The notes beneath the pieces were generated by a model. It was not told where the DNA came from and did not search any database. It saw nothing but the letters and a program-made list of their open reading frames with translations. This document shows positions 17,138 to 25,624 of a stretch of DNA of 64,000 nucleotides, in pieces. Made by a program: the position numbers and the translations under genes. The stretch is from Candidatus Vecturithrix granuli (lineage in GTDB: Bacteria > Moduliflexota > Moduliflexia > Moduliflexales > Moduliflexaceae), in NCBI GenBank assembly GCA_000739535.1, contig DF820467.1, positions 203,895 to 267,894 of the forward strand. Direction: 5' to 3'. Position 1 is the stretch's first letter; every line of letters begins with the position of its first letter.

Positions 17138-18427
17138 TTAAGTCTTGGCATCCGGAAGCATTTCTTTGAGAAGGGTGTATTTTGTTCGCATCTGGTTGTG
17201 GAATGCTTCAATTTGCAAAGACGACTCAAGCCAGGGATATTTTCTCATCGCTACCGCAAGATCATTTTTCGTAAAGCGCAGCATGATCACATCTGTCTCG
17301 GCAATCACAGTTGCAGAATGGGGTTCGTCGGTCACTAAAGCTTGTTCGCCAAAAAAATCTCCACTCGTCAGCGTTGCCAGCATGAACGGCTCTGTCTCCG
17401 TTTCAATCTTCTCATCATCAATCAATGAGATATAAACTCCGACCTGCCCAGATACGATAAAATACATACTGGTTCCCGGCTCCGCTTCGCGCACGATTTT
17501 GACGCCTTGTTTCGCTTTGACCGGTTTAAAATATTTGACAATCTTCTGACGATCTTGCGGCGCAAGCTGGCTGAAAAGCGGAACACGCGCTAAGGCCGTA
17601 TCCAACATACGGCGTCTATAGAGCGACTTTAAGGTTTCAGTGACAATAGGACGATTTTTGGCAAGTTTGAGCACCACGTCACGCGGAATTTCCAGAACGA
17701 GGCACGCCTGATCAGCAATCACGGAAAGATTGGGATCAACGCGCCCAAACAAGGCAAATTCTCCAAAGGAGGTTCCCGCTTCCAACGTCGCCAAAAAGAT
17801 ATCCCGCTGTTCTTTATCTTTGCCCATCACTTTCACATTCCCCTGGAGGATGATAAACAGCGAGCGTCGCACATTGCCTCCTTGAATAACCGCTTCCTTG
17901 GGCGCAAAATGTTTGAGAATGGAATTTTCTTGAATTCCCCGCAATTCGGAGATAGAGAGCTTGGTAAATAACGGAAGCTGCTTCAACGCTGTCAGAACAT
18001 CGAACTCTGCCGCAGGCTGCTGCTCTGAGAGATCTTCCTCTTCTTCAGACAATTCGGTCTCAGACGCTTCTGGCTGCTCGCCTTGTAAGGCTTCGATGTG
18101 TTTCATGGATTCATTAAATTCATCCAACTGGGCAGCAGAAATGGTCTTGCGCTGGAAATACAGCTCGCCTAAACGTTCAAGCACTTCCTCGCGCTCAGGA
18201 TCAATCCGCACAATCAGTTGAGCGGCGGCCATGGCTTTCATGATCTGCCCCTGATCGGCGTAAAATAGCGCGACTTTCGCAAACTCCTGGATCGCGGCTT
18301 CTTGCTGCCCGGCACGCTCATAGGATTTGCCAAGCGCCAGGCGCAGCGGAACGGTCTGCGCTGAATCTTCAGAATGTGATGCTAAGAAAGTGTGATATTT
18401 TTCAATTTCCGCGTCGATATCGTTCAC
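17138..18427 (-). CDS. TPR protein with two cyclic-nucleotide-binding-like domains
   Basis: About 429 residues. The N-terminal 110 residues hold TPR-like helices (LRLALGKSYERAGQQEAAIQ, ERLGELYFQRKT). An acidic linker follows, then two cNMP-binding folds, the first with GTSFGEFALFG and the second with GDFFGEQALVTDEPHSAT. The Arg that contacts the cAMP phosphate (R-S/T-A-T) is replaced (NLSV in domain 1, HSAT in domain 2), so nucleotide binding is doubtful. There is no DNA-binding domain, so this is not a CRP-type regulator. I chose GTG 18427, which follows GGGAGG at about 13 bases; a nearer non-ATG start is possible. Confidence 0.85.
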   Translation of the reverse strand: MNDIDAEIEKYHTFLASHSEDSAQTVPLRLALGKSYERAGQQEAAIQEFAKVALFYADQGQIMKAMAAAQLIVRIDPEREEVLERLGELYFQRKTISAAQLDEFNESMKHIEALQGEQPEASETELSEEEEDLSEQQPAAEFDVLTALKQLPLFTKLSISELRGIQENSILKHFAPKEAVIQGGNVRRSLFIILQGNVKVMGKDKEQRDIFLATLEAGTSFGEFALFGRVDPNLSVIADQACLVLEIPRDVVLKLAKNRPIVTETLKSLYRRRMLDTALARVPLFSQLAPQDRQKIVKYFKPVKAKQGVKIVREAEPGTSMYFIVSGQVGVYISLIDDEKIETETEPFMLATLTSGDFFGEQALVTDEPHSATVIAETDVIMLRFTKNDLAVAMRKYPWLESSLQIEAFHNQMRTKYTLLKEMLPDAKT

Positions 18428-18641
18428 TTCACATTGTTGGCCTCCCTTGATGCATCTTCTATAAAATGAGAAAATACACAAAGAGAACCCAGACTGATTA
18501 TCTTGTGTAGCTGGCTGCTAGGGTTGACAAATCAACATTAAACCAGCCCTGACACATCTGCATCTTCCTGTCAAGAAAACGTTCTACAGTTTTCAAAATG
18601 AAGGTTCCTCGCATCTTATTTTCAGGAATAACGATTTTTCC

Positions 18642-18669
18642 TTGACTTCACACCTCGCGGTTATAAACA
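18642..18669 (+). promoter_or_regulatory. Probable promoter of the encapsulin operon
   Basis: TTGACT (18642-18647) is followed at 16 bases by TAAACA (or at 14 by TATAAA). It lies 60 bases before the encapsulated ferritin start. The 300-base gap around it separates divergent genes; I see no Fur-box of good quality. Confidence 0.4.
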
Positions 18670-18728
18670 TAAAAATGCATATACATCCATGATATGAACT
18701 TATGAATTAGAAGAGAGGAGTGAAGTGT

Positions 18729-19085
18729 ATGGCTTATCATGAACCTGTCGAAGAATTACAAGCGATTGATCGTGATATTCATCGCGCGCTAAATTCATTG
18801 AAAGAAGAAATTGAAGCTATTGATTGGTATCATCAGCGCGTTGTGACTGCCTCTGATCCGGAACTTAAAGCTCTGGTGGCGCACAACCGGGATGAAGAAA
18901 TCGAGCATGCTTGCATGGCGCTTGAATGGCTGCGCCGCAATATGCCGGCCTGGGATGCCCAGTTACGCATGTACCTGTTCACCGATGCGCCGATTACAGA
19001 AATCGAAGAAGGCGCGGAAGGAGAAGAAGCCGACGCCGCGGATCCAGCCGGACGCGGCGATCTTGGGATTGGAAGCCTGAAATAG
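18729..19085 (+). CDS. Encapsulated ferritin-like protein (EncFtn) with cargo peptide
   Basis: A 118-residue EncFtn protein, the ferroxidase packed inside encapsulin shells. Metal-site residues of the family are present: E27 (LKEEIEAIDWYHQR), W33, Y34, E57 and H60 (NRDEEIEHA). EncFtn forms a ring of dimers with the ferroxidase centre at the interface. The C-terminus GDLGIGSLK is the canonical encapsulin targeting peptide, joined through an acidic, Ala-rich linker. ATG 18729 follows GAGGAG at 8 bases; the GTG nine bases upstream lies inside that ribosome site and is rejected. It is followed directly by the shell gene. Confidence 0.97.
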   Translation: MAYHEPVEELQAIDRDIHRALNSLKEEIEAIDWYHQRVVTASDPELKALVAHNRDEEIEHACMALEWLRRNMPAWDAQLRMYLFTDAPITEIEEGAEGEEADAADPAGRGDLGIGSLK

Positions 19086-19100
19086 TTATATAAGAGGTAC

Positions 19101-19157
19101 CGCGAAATTCCTTTTCGCGGCCATTTCAAAGGCTTATGCGCGAAAAGGAATTTCGCG
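19101..19157. repeat. 19-bp inverted repeat between EncFtn and encapsulin
   Basis: CGCGAAATTCCTTTTCGCG (19101-19119) pairs perfectly with 19139-19157. The flanks GGTAC and CTACA match the ends of the GTAGCGCGAAAC elements at 45406, 63810 and 63926, so it is a variant of that family. In the mRNA it would form a stable stem between cargo and shell genes and could set their ratio. Confidence 0.85.
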
Positions 19158-19182
19158 CTACATTTTCACAGGAGGAAAAATT

Positions 19183-19980
19183 ATGGATATTTTGAAACGT
19201 TCGTTAGCGCCAATTACTGATGAAGCCTGGGGCGAAATTCAAGAGCAGGCGAAAAAAACTCTAACCTCAACATTAACCGCGCGAAAATTTGTTGATGTTG
19301 TTGGACCCAAAGGCTGGGATTATACGGTTGTGCCAACCGGGAGATTGACGATTCCTGAGCATCAGGCCAAAGATGGCGTCAAATACGGAATTTATCAGGT
19401 GCAGCCATTAATTGAAACCCGCGTGCCTTTTGAATTAGACATCTGGGAGCTTGATAATATTGTGCGCGGCGCACGGGATATTGAACTCCAACCCTTGATT
19501 GACGCCGCTCGAAAAGCCGCGCTTTTCGAAGAACATGCTATTTATCATGGATTCAAAGAAGGGGCGATTGCCGGACTTGTCGCCTCAATCGAACACAAAG
19601 CGATTCCTGCGGGCGATAACCCCGGCGGATTTCTGCAAGCCCTGGTGAAGGGAGTCGCAATGTTAACGCAGTCATCCGTCGGCGGCCCCTACGCGTTAGT
19701 GGTCAATCCTGAACTGTGGGCTGCTATGTCCGGGTCAATCCAGGGCTATCCTCTTACAAAACGAGTTCAAAATATTATTGACGGGCCAACAATTCCTTGT
19801 CCGGCAATTCAAGATGCCTTCCTGGTGTCGTTGCGCGGCGGCGATCTGGAGTTGATTATCGGCCAGGATTTTTCGATTGGGTATGAGGCTCATGATGGCA
19901 AAAAGGTCAAACTCTTTTTGACTGAATCTTTTACCTTCAGAGTGCTTGATCCGAGCGTACTCTTACGGCTGAATAAATAA
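19183..19980 (+). CDS. Encapsulin shell protein (family 1)
   Basis: A 265-residue HK97-fold shell protein that self-assembles into a protein nanocompartment. The N-terminus MDILKRSLAPITDEAW and the segments ARKFVDVVGPKGWDY, FELDIWELDNI, ARDIELQPLIDAA, GPYALVVNPELW and EGDFSIGYE-like QDFSIGYEAHD are typical of the family (about 265 residues). SD GGAGGAAAAATT before ATG 19183. With the EncFtn gene just upstream it forms a complete iron-storage nanocompartment: the ferritin-like cargo oxidises iron and the shell stores it. Confidence 0.98.
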   Translation: MDILKRSLAPITDEAWGEIQEQAKKTLTSTLTARKFVDVVGPKGWDYTVVPTGRLTIPEHQAKDGVKYGIYQVQPLIETRVPFELDIWELDNIVRGARDIELQPLIDAARKAALFEEHAIYHGFKEGAIAGLVASIEHKAIPAGDNPGGFLQALVKGVAMLTQSSVGGPYALVVNPELWAAMSGSIQGYPLTKRVQNIIDGPTIPCPAIQDAFLVSLRGGDLELIIGQDFSIGYEAHDGKKVKLFLTESFTFRVLDPSVLLRLNK

Positions 19981-19989
19981 CTTCTGAGA

Positions 19990-20056
19990 GAATAACTCAC
20001 CTCTGCTCTTCCTTCTCCGGTTTGTTCGCAGGCGAGGGGATGGGGGTGAGTTATTC
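19990..20056. repeat. Inverted repeat after encapsulin
   Basis: GAATAACTCACC (19990-20001) pairs with GGTGAGTTATTC (20045-20056); the inside carries CTTCTCC and GGCGAGGGGA as in common CTCACC...GGTGAG genome repeats. It may end the encapsulin transcript and it separates it from the permease genes. Confidence 0.6.
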
Positions 20057-20065
20057 CGCTATCAA

Positions 20066-21013
20066 TTGCAGACCTATCTTTTTCAACGGCTCATCGCCTC
20101 GTTCATAACGATTCTCATTGTGCTCACGGTCGTGTTTGTGATCTTACGGCTGATTCCCGGGGATCCGGCGCAACTCATTGTTGGCCTGGAAGCATCCCAG
20201 GAGCGGGTGCAAGAAGTTCGGCGAATTTTAGGATTAGATCGCCCTATCGTGGTTCAATATGTTGTTTGGCTTAAAGATTTGTGCGTCGGCAATTTCGGAC
20301 AGTCGCTCAGGTCGCGAGAACCAGTGCTCTCCTTGCTTTTAAGCCGCCTGCCCGTGACATTCTGGCTGGCGACCCTTGCACTCATTATTTCTGTGGCAAT
20401 TGCGTTTCCTCTGGGAATTTTCTCTGCGTTGCGACCGTGGTCGTGGGTGGATTTCTTCAGCGCGTTTGCTGCACAGTTAGGATTAGCAGTGCCAGATTTC
20501 TGGTTGGGTATCCTGTTGATGTTGCTCTTTGCCGTAAAACTCCAATGGCTTCCTTTGCTTGGATATGTCAATTTTGCTGAAAATCCTGTGCAATGGCTAC
20601 GTCACCTGCTGTTGCCGGCTTTTGCCCTGGGATTTATTCGCGCCGCCATTTTGACGCGCATGATTCGCTTTTCTCTACTGGATGAATTGGAGAAAGAATA
20701 TGTCATGGCGGCGAGAGCCAAAGGACTCACAGAACGCGTCGTCATTCTGCACCATACCATGCGCAATGCGTTATTCCCGGTCATCACCATCGCGGGGCTG
20801 CAATTCGGCTATTTACTCGGCGGGGCGATTATCATTGAACAGATTTTCAGCTTACCCGGTCTCGGGCGCTTATTGCTCACTGCCATTTCAGGACGAGATT
20901 TTCCGGTAGTTCAGGGGATTGTGGCATTTATTGCTATCGTCTTTACCGGACTGAATCTAAGCATTGATTTAGTCTATGGCATCCTGAACCCTAAAATTTC
21001 TCTGCGCTCATGA
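20066..21013 (+). CDS. ABC transporter permease, DppB/OppB type
   Basis: A 315-residue inner-membrane permease of peptide/nickel ABC importers. Six TM segments are apparent, the first at residues 9-30. The N-terminal RLIPGDPA motif and the EAA-type coupling loop EYVMAARAKGLTERVVILHHTMRNAL are diagnostic. The start is a TTG at 20066 with no clear ribosome site, placed right after an inverted repeat; no ATG or GTG is available upstream in frame before the repeat. The gene overlaps its partner by ATGA. No ATPase gene adjoins, so an external ATPase must serve it. Confidence 0.92.
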   Translation: MQTYLFQRLIASFITILIVLTVVFVILRLIPGDPAQLIVGLEASQERVQEVRRILGLDRPIVVQYVVWLKDLCVGNFGQSLRSREPVLSLLLSRLPVTFWLATLALIISVAIAFPLGIFSALRPWSWVDFFSAFAAQLGLAVPDFWLGILLMLLFAVKLQWLPLLGYVNFAENPVQWLRHLLLPAFALGFIRAAILTRMIRFSLLDELEKEYVMAARAKGLTERVVILHHTMRNALFPVITIAGLQFGYLLGGAIIIEQIFSLPGLGRLLLTAISGRDFPVVQGIVAFIAIVFTGLNLSIDLVYGILNPKISLRS

Positions 21014-21834
21014 TACGGCGAAACAAGGCGTTCGTGGCTGGCACGCTGATTTTGTCTCTCCTTCTCGCGAGTGCGATCTTTGCTCCCTTTTTGATAGCGT
21101 TTCCGCCAGACCAGATGAACTATCAAGATCGAATTCAATTGCCCTCCGGGCTGCACCCCTTTGGAACAGATTACTTCGGACGCGATATTTTTGCGCGGAC
21201 GATCTATGGCAGTCGCATTGCCTTTTTGGTGGGCTTTCTCTCCGTGACATTCGGCGCGATTCCGGGATTGTTTTTAGGACTGCTGGCCGGATATAAACAA
21301 GGCTGGTTCGATGTTCTGATCATGCGCCTCATGGATGGATTTCTGGCTTTTCCGGCCTTACTTTTAGCTATTGCTATCATCACTGTTCTCGGGCCCGGAC
21401 ATTTGCAGGCAACCATCAGTATCGGCATTATTTTGCTCCCAGCGTTTACCCGGCTTGTGCGTGGGCAAGTGTTAACGATTCGGGAAGAAGAATATGTGCA
21501 GGCGGCGATTGCCTTAGGAGCGTCTGATCGCGTTATCATCTGGCGGCATATTCTGCCCAATGTGATGGGGCCGATGATCGTGCAGACCACTGTGTCGTTT
21601 GCGAATGCAATTTTAATTGAAGCCGGACTCAGTTTTCTGGGGCTTGGCACCCAGCCGCCGATCCCTAGTTGGGGCGCCATGCTTCAGGAAGCCAAAGATT
21701 TCATGGATTTACAGCCCTGGGCTGCCATTCTGCCAGGATTGGCGATTGCTCTGTCGGTGATGGGGTTCAACTTATTTGGCGATGGCCTGCGCGATTGGCT
21801 TGACCCCCGTTTCCGACCACGCATGATCAAGTAA
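21010..21834 (+). CDS. ABC transporter permease, DppC/OppC type
   Basis: A 274-residue permease that pairs with the preceding one. It shows HPFGTDYFGRDIFARTIYG and the EAA loop EYVQAAIALGASDRVIIWRHILPN, followed by GLSFLGLGTQPPIPSWG and the C-terminal FNLFGDGLRDWLDPR, all standard for DppC. The ATGA overlap with the upstream gene implies translational coupling. The operon ends here, 2 bases before the convergent stop at 21837. Both family-5 binding proteins of the window (14107-15687 and 50361-51902) are candidate partners. Confidence 0.94.
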   Translation: MIRRNKAFVAGTLILSLLLASAIFAPFLIAFPPDQMNYQDRIQLPSGLHPFGTDYFGRDIFARTIYGSRIAFLVGFLSVTFGAIPGLFLGLLAGYKQGWFDVLIMRLMDGFLAFPALLLAIAIITVLGPGHLQATISIGIILLPAFTRLVRGQVLTIREEEYVQAAIALGASDRVIIWRHILPNVMGPMIVQTTVSFANAILIEAGLSFLGLGTQPPIPSWGAMLQEAKDFMDLQPWAAILPGLAIALSVMGFNLFGDGLRDWLDPRFRPRMIK

Positions 21835-21836
21835 AG

Positions 21837-23213
21837 TTAATAGACAATATCCTTTTGAAAATCAGCTTTGACGCTTTGCCAAAATGTCGTCATAATATCT
21901 TCCTGAAATTGTTCAGGGAAACCATCGAGCAGCAGCACATCACTGCCACGAAGTTCAAGTAATATCGTTCCTGTTTCTGTTGTCCAGGTCACAGCAGTGA
22001 TGCGGTCACCAAGCACCTGATTTTCGGAATGTCCGACATGACGTTTTGCAAGCATGGCGGCGTAAATTTCAAAAAATTCGCGGGCATCCCGGGGCGTATC
22101 CCAGATCGTGTACCAGGCTAAAAAGAGCTTTCCGTTCATGGTGTGCTCATACAGGCCAAACCGGTCGCCATCCCATCCGGCTGAGGCAAGGCGAGCCTGT
22201 TCTTCCGGCAGGAAGCCATCAAGCAGCAGGTGAATATTAAATTCTCCTAATGTATTCTGTTCAAGCAGCCGCCAGTCAGAATATTTTTCCGCAAAATCCG
22301 GCAATCCAATCACAGACGGCCAATCGCGTGCTTCGTAATACTTTTCAGGGTGCAAAATCTGTTCGGTGGATACCGGCAAATCAGCATAAGCCTGATTAAT
22401 CACCTTCCAGTGCCCTTGCTGCTTCAGGCGCAATACAAACTCAAAACCCTGAAGGTAGGAAAACAACAAATTATCCATGATATAACGCGGAACTGTTTGA
22501 AATAGCCCCAACCCCTGCACTAATGGGCTGTTTGCCCAACGCTGCATGGATGCGGCAATATCAGGAACCTGCGTAGCGTCAAGACCTGCCTGCTGCTGAT
22601 CAAGGATGTAATCAATCATCACCAGAGTGGCATCCCCTTCAACCAACGCTCTGACAGCAGAAGCCATATCTTCCTGTTGAAGGTCTTCAAAGAGCAGCGA
22701 CATTAAATCGAAATGCTGATCCTGGAGCACGTGGGTCAGTTCATGGACAAGTAAGATATTGTTTAACGAAAGTCCCATACTCTGAACGAACAGTTGGCTC
22801 ATCATTTCCAATGGAAACAGGGATGTGTGCGGCCCTGATGCATTCCCTTGAATTAAGGCCATTTTTTTCTCAATCGGATCATAATATCCGGCAATCTGCT
22901 GGGAAAATAAGCGCGTGAGCAGCATATCCAGGTGAATCGGACTCACAATAAAGCCAAATTTGAGCAAACGAGTTTCAAGAATGCGAAGCGTTTCGCCGGG
23001 GTAGGTACGCTCAATTTCCCTTTGCAAGACGCGCTGGAGGTCCTCTGGCGACTGAAAGACAATTTCGATCTCCTGTGAAAACGGCAATTCTCGAAGCTGG
23101 GCGACCTGCGGTTTGATCTGTTCAGTGATTATTTCTAAAGGTTGCGTGGAAGCCGGTTTACACCAACTCAGAGTACAACAACTTCCTAATAAAAGCAAGA
23201 GGTATATTTTCAT
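21837..23213 (-). CDS. Putative zinc metalloprotease lipoprotein (HELTH motif)
   Basis: A 458-residue exported protein. The N-terminus MKIYLLLLLGSCCTLSWC has a hydrophobic stretch and a Cys18 lipidation candidate (LSWC). HELTH at 157-161 is a zinc-binding HExxH motif, and EGDAT at 192-196 follows at the distance of a third ligand Glu (E192), as in gluzincin-like families with HELTHALQDQ-type sequences. The remainder is unassigned. ATG 23213 was preferred to a TTG three codons upstream; no ribosome site is clear. Peptidase activity is inferred from the motif only. The stop lies 2 bases from that of the converging permease. Confidence 0.78.
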   Translation of the reverse strand: MKIYLLLLLGSCCTLSWCKPASTQPLEIITEQIKPQVAQLRELPFSQEIEIVFQSPEDLQRVLQREIERTYPGETLRILETRLLKFGFIVSPIHLDMLLTRLFSQQIAGYYDPIEKKMALIQGNASGPHTSLFPLEMMSQLFVQSMGLSLNNILLVHELTHVLQDQHFDLMSLLFEDLQQEDMASAVRALVEGDATLVMIDYILDQQQAGLDATQVPDIAASMQRWANSPLVQGLGLFQTVPRYIMDNLLFSYLQGFEFVLRLKQQGHWKVINQAYADLPVSTEQILHPEKYYEARDWPSVIGLPDFAEKYSDWRLLEQNTLGEFNIHLLLDGFLPEEQARLASAGWDGDRFGLYEHTMNGKLFLAWYTIWDTPRDAREFFEIYAAMLAKRHVGHSENQVLGDRITAVTWTTETGTILLELRGSDVLLLDGFPEQFQEDIMTTFWQSVKADFQKDIVY

Positions 23214-23227
23214 AATATTCAACAGGG

Positions 23228-23277
23228 TTTGTAGTGCTGCCTTCAGGCATGAAACCTTGCTAAAGCAGAACTACAAA
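23228..23277. repeat. GTAGT/CTTCAG/GCTAAAGC palindromic repeat, copy 3
   Basis: TTTGTAGT, GCCTTCAGGC, TTGCTAAAGC and ACTACAAA in order, as in the copy at 15745-15798. The ends (TTTGTAGT and ACTACAAA) are complementary. It occupies the gap between the TonB-like gene and the metalloprotease gene. Confidence 0.7.
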
Positions 23278-23290
23278 GGATTTCAGGACA

Positions 23291-25624
23291 CTATCTTAAT
23301 TTATAGGTAATCGGAATAATCCCCCATACGGTCTGGTTGCCCGAAGAGAGCGGCGTAAATCGCCAGCTTTTCAGATATTGAATGGCGGCGCGTTCCAGGC
23401 GAATATCCCCGCGTTGCAGAGGAACCACTTCGCCAACGCTGCCATCGGGCAGCACCCAAAACTTTAAGCGAATCGTGACTTCAACATCCAGGTCAATTTC
23501 AGGTAAGCGTAATGGCTTAGAAATCACCTGGCGCATTGAGGCCGGGCCTTCAATGACTAAAGAGGTAGAATCTTCTTCAGGCGCGTCTTTTTTAATCTGC
23601 TGGAGCGCATCATCTATCTGAATCGTTTTTTGAGGCGATCCGGCATCAGGAACGGAATGATCTTTTCTGACAAACATCCCAAAAGAAAGCGATTTTGCGG
23701 GTAATACGCTTGAATCTGTTTCCGCGCCAAAGACCAGTGAACGGTGTCCAGGTTTGAATGAAGGCGATTGTTCCGGAATAGCAGACAATGCGCTACCCGG
23801 GCGCGCTAAGAGTTTTTGGGGTCTCTGAAGCGTTTCAGATTCCTGTTCTCTGGCTTGTTGTTGAGCAGGTAACGATTGCCGAACAAGCTTCAATCCCGGC
23901 TGTTCGGCGTCTTCAGCTATTTTTTTCATCTCAAAGGCCTCTTCAATGGTTGTCACTATCTTCTCTGTCGAGATGAAAGGAATAAGTGTCGCCGAGGTCA
24001 GCAATTTCTGTGGACTCAACACCTGGCGTGTAAACGAAAAAATCATCGTAAGAGGCACAGAGGGCTGTCTGTTTTCTTCAAATGGAACGACATCAGGCAA
24101 TTTAGGTCTGGGAATGGTGTCAAGAATGTCATTCTCATCAGGCAGGACCGTCCGATCTTGCTGGCTTTGTTGTGTCGCAATGAGTGACGGAGGAAGAGAC
24201 GAAAATGATTGGAATGACGGCAATATCTTTTGCAAAGAGTATTCTTCCTGAACCGGGGATTTACTTTGGCGAATATCAATGACCTTCTGCTCAATATCTT
24301 CGACAAGCATCTCCATCTTTCGCGGGCTTTTTGCCAACAGCGCAGGGGAGTAGATAGGTTCTGGGGCGTCAATTGCTTGAGCCATCACAGGTCGCGCGAT
24401 CTGAGGCAATGCAGTGTCTTCTATCTCAGGCCTTGTTTCAGACGATTCAGTTTCCGGCGAAATCGAACGCTCTACGCCTTCAGCATGTTGGACAATCTGA
24501 TCATACGTTATGGCTGGAAAGACTTTGATGTCAGTCAATCTCTCCTCAGATCTGATATGAGCAGGCTGCATATCGATCCGCATAACAGGGTTTTCCATGA
24601 TAGCAGTCGGACGCTGGAGAGATTTCAGCACAGACTCCGAGACATCGATCACGTCCTGACTATGGCTTGTGGGCAACAGCACCGATTGCGCCGGGCGAAA
24701 CTCCGGTTCGGTTTCGGCTGAGATGGTCGCTACTCTGGTCTCTACACTCGGTTCAATCTCAGATAAGATTGGCGGACGTACTTGTTCCGCAGGGAGATGC
24801 TGCGGTAGGGCTTTTGCTTCAGAAATTCGGAGAGCCGGCCTTTCCGGAGAAGCGTGAATATTGGGTGGAGTTGGACGAACAGGAGCAGATACATCTGAGC
24901 CTGTCGTTCGTTTCATAATTGGCTCCGTAGAAAGAGAAGGAACGTTTGTCTGTTCAATCACTTCAGACATTTGACTTCTCTTCAAATTCGGAAGCATCTC
25001 TTGCGCAGCAACAGAGATGCTAGGCGCGACAGAACGCTCATAAGGCTGTTCTGCTATTGCGACCGTGTCTTTAGTTCGTTCCTGAACAGGATAAGTTTCT
25101 GGGACTGACGCCTCTGGCTCTGTTTTGGAAAACGCTCTTTCAGGCAGAACCGCTACATCTAAAGTAGTAGGATTTGTGTGTACTGCCGGTTTTTGAGGGC
25201 TTATGATGGTATTAACACTTTCCAACATTTCCGGCAACGTGAAATGCTGTTGAGGGATCACCAACTGCGCGTGCAATTGTTCCCGTGCTTTGCTGACGAT
25301 CTCAGGGGCCATGGGTTCATAATCAGATAACGGCGTCACAGATTCCTGCGCAGATTCCGAAATTTCCGGTTGCTGCATTGCTTGTTGCTCTGATGGTTGT
25401 TCATCTTCCGTCAATATATCTTGTTCTTCCGGTTCTATCGTGACAGTCTCGATCTCAAAATATTGAGAAGAGGGCTGGGGAAGCAGATCGACCGATGGAA
25501 TCAGGTAAATAACCGCCGCATGCACCAGCAAGGAGACCCCAAGCGTCTTAACTAATGTCAGGCCGTCTCCCAAAGATTTGTGTGGTTTTCGTTTATTTAC
25601 CCCATGGATGAAATACCCTGGCAA
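23291..25624 (-). CDS. Giant TonB-like energy transducer
   Basis: Up to 777 residues. One TM anchor lies at about 22-44 (GVSLLVHAAVIYLIPSVDLL), followed by some 640 residues of Pro/Glu/Gln/Ser-rich low-complexity linker, and a C-terminal TonB domain at about 690-777 (VTIRLKFWVLPDGSVGEVV, AAIQYLKSWRFTPL). TonB carries proton-motive energy from the inner membrane to outer-membrane receptors. E. coli TonB has 239 residues; here the linker is several times longer. No exbB or exbD is nearby. The start is uncertain: TTG 25624 lies inside a TatD remnant and lacks a clear ribosome site, so the true start may be a few codons later. Confidence 0.82.
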   Translation of the reverse strand: MPGYFIHGVNKRKPHKSLGDGLTLVKTLGVSLLVHAAVIYLIPSVDLLPQPSSQYFEIETVTIEPEEQDILTEDEQPSEQQAMQQPEISESAQESVTPLSDYEPMAPEIVSKAREQLHAQLVIPQQHFTLPEMLESVNTIISPQKPAVHTNPTTLDVAVLPERAFSKTEPEASVPETYPVQERTKDTVAIAEQPYERSVAPSISVAAQEMLPNLKRSQMSEVIEQTNVPSLSTEPIMKRTTGSDVSAPVRPTPPNIHASPERPALRISEAKALPQHLPAEQVRPPILSEIEPSVETRVATISAETEPEFRPAQSVLLPTSHSQDVIDVSESVLKSLQRPTAIMENPVMRIDMQPAHIRSEERLTDIKVFPAITYDQIVQHAEGVERSISPETESSETRPEIEDTALPQIARPVMAQAIDAPEPIYSPALLAKSPRKMEMLVEDIEQKVIDIRQSKSPVQEEYSLQKILPSFQSFSSLPPSLIATQQSQQDRTVLPDENDILDTIPRPKLPDVVPFEENRQPSVPLTMIFSFTRQVLSPQKLLTSATLIPFISTEKIVTTIEEAFEMKKIAEDAEQPGLKLVRQSLPAQQQAREQESETLQRPQKLLARPGSALSAIPEQSPSFKPGHRSLVFGAETDSSVLPAKSLSFGMFVRKDHSVPDAGSPQKTIQIDDALQQIKKDAPEEDSTSLVIEGPASMRQVISKPLRLPEIDLDVEVTIRLKFWVLPDGSVGEVVPLQRGDIRLERAAIQYLKSWRFTPLSSGNQTVWGIIPITYKLR

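Noticed and set aside
18428-18728. Fur box controlling encapsulin
   Set aside because: No convincing match to a 19-base Fur palindrome was found in the gap.
24230-24721. A 163-residue plus-strand frame
   Set aside because: It is the antisense shadow of the low-complexity linker of the TonB-like gene, with no ribosome site and no family features.
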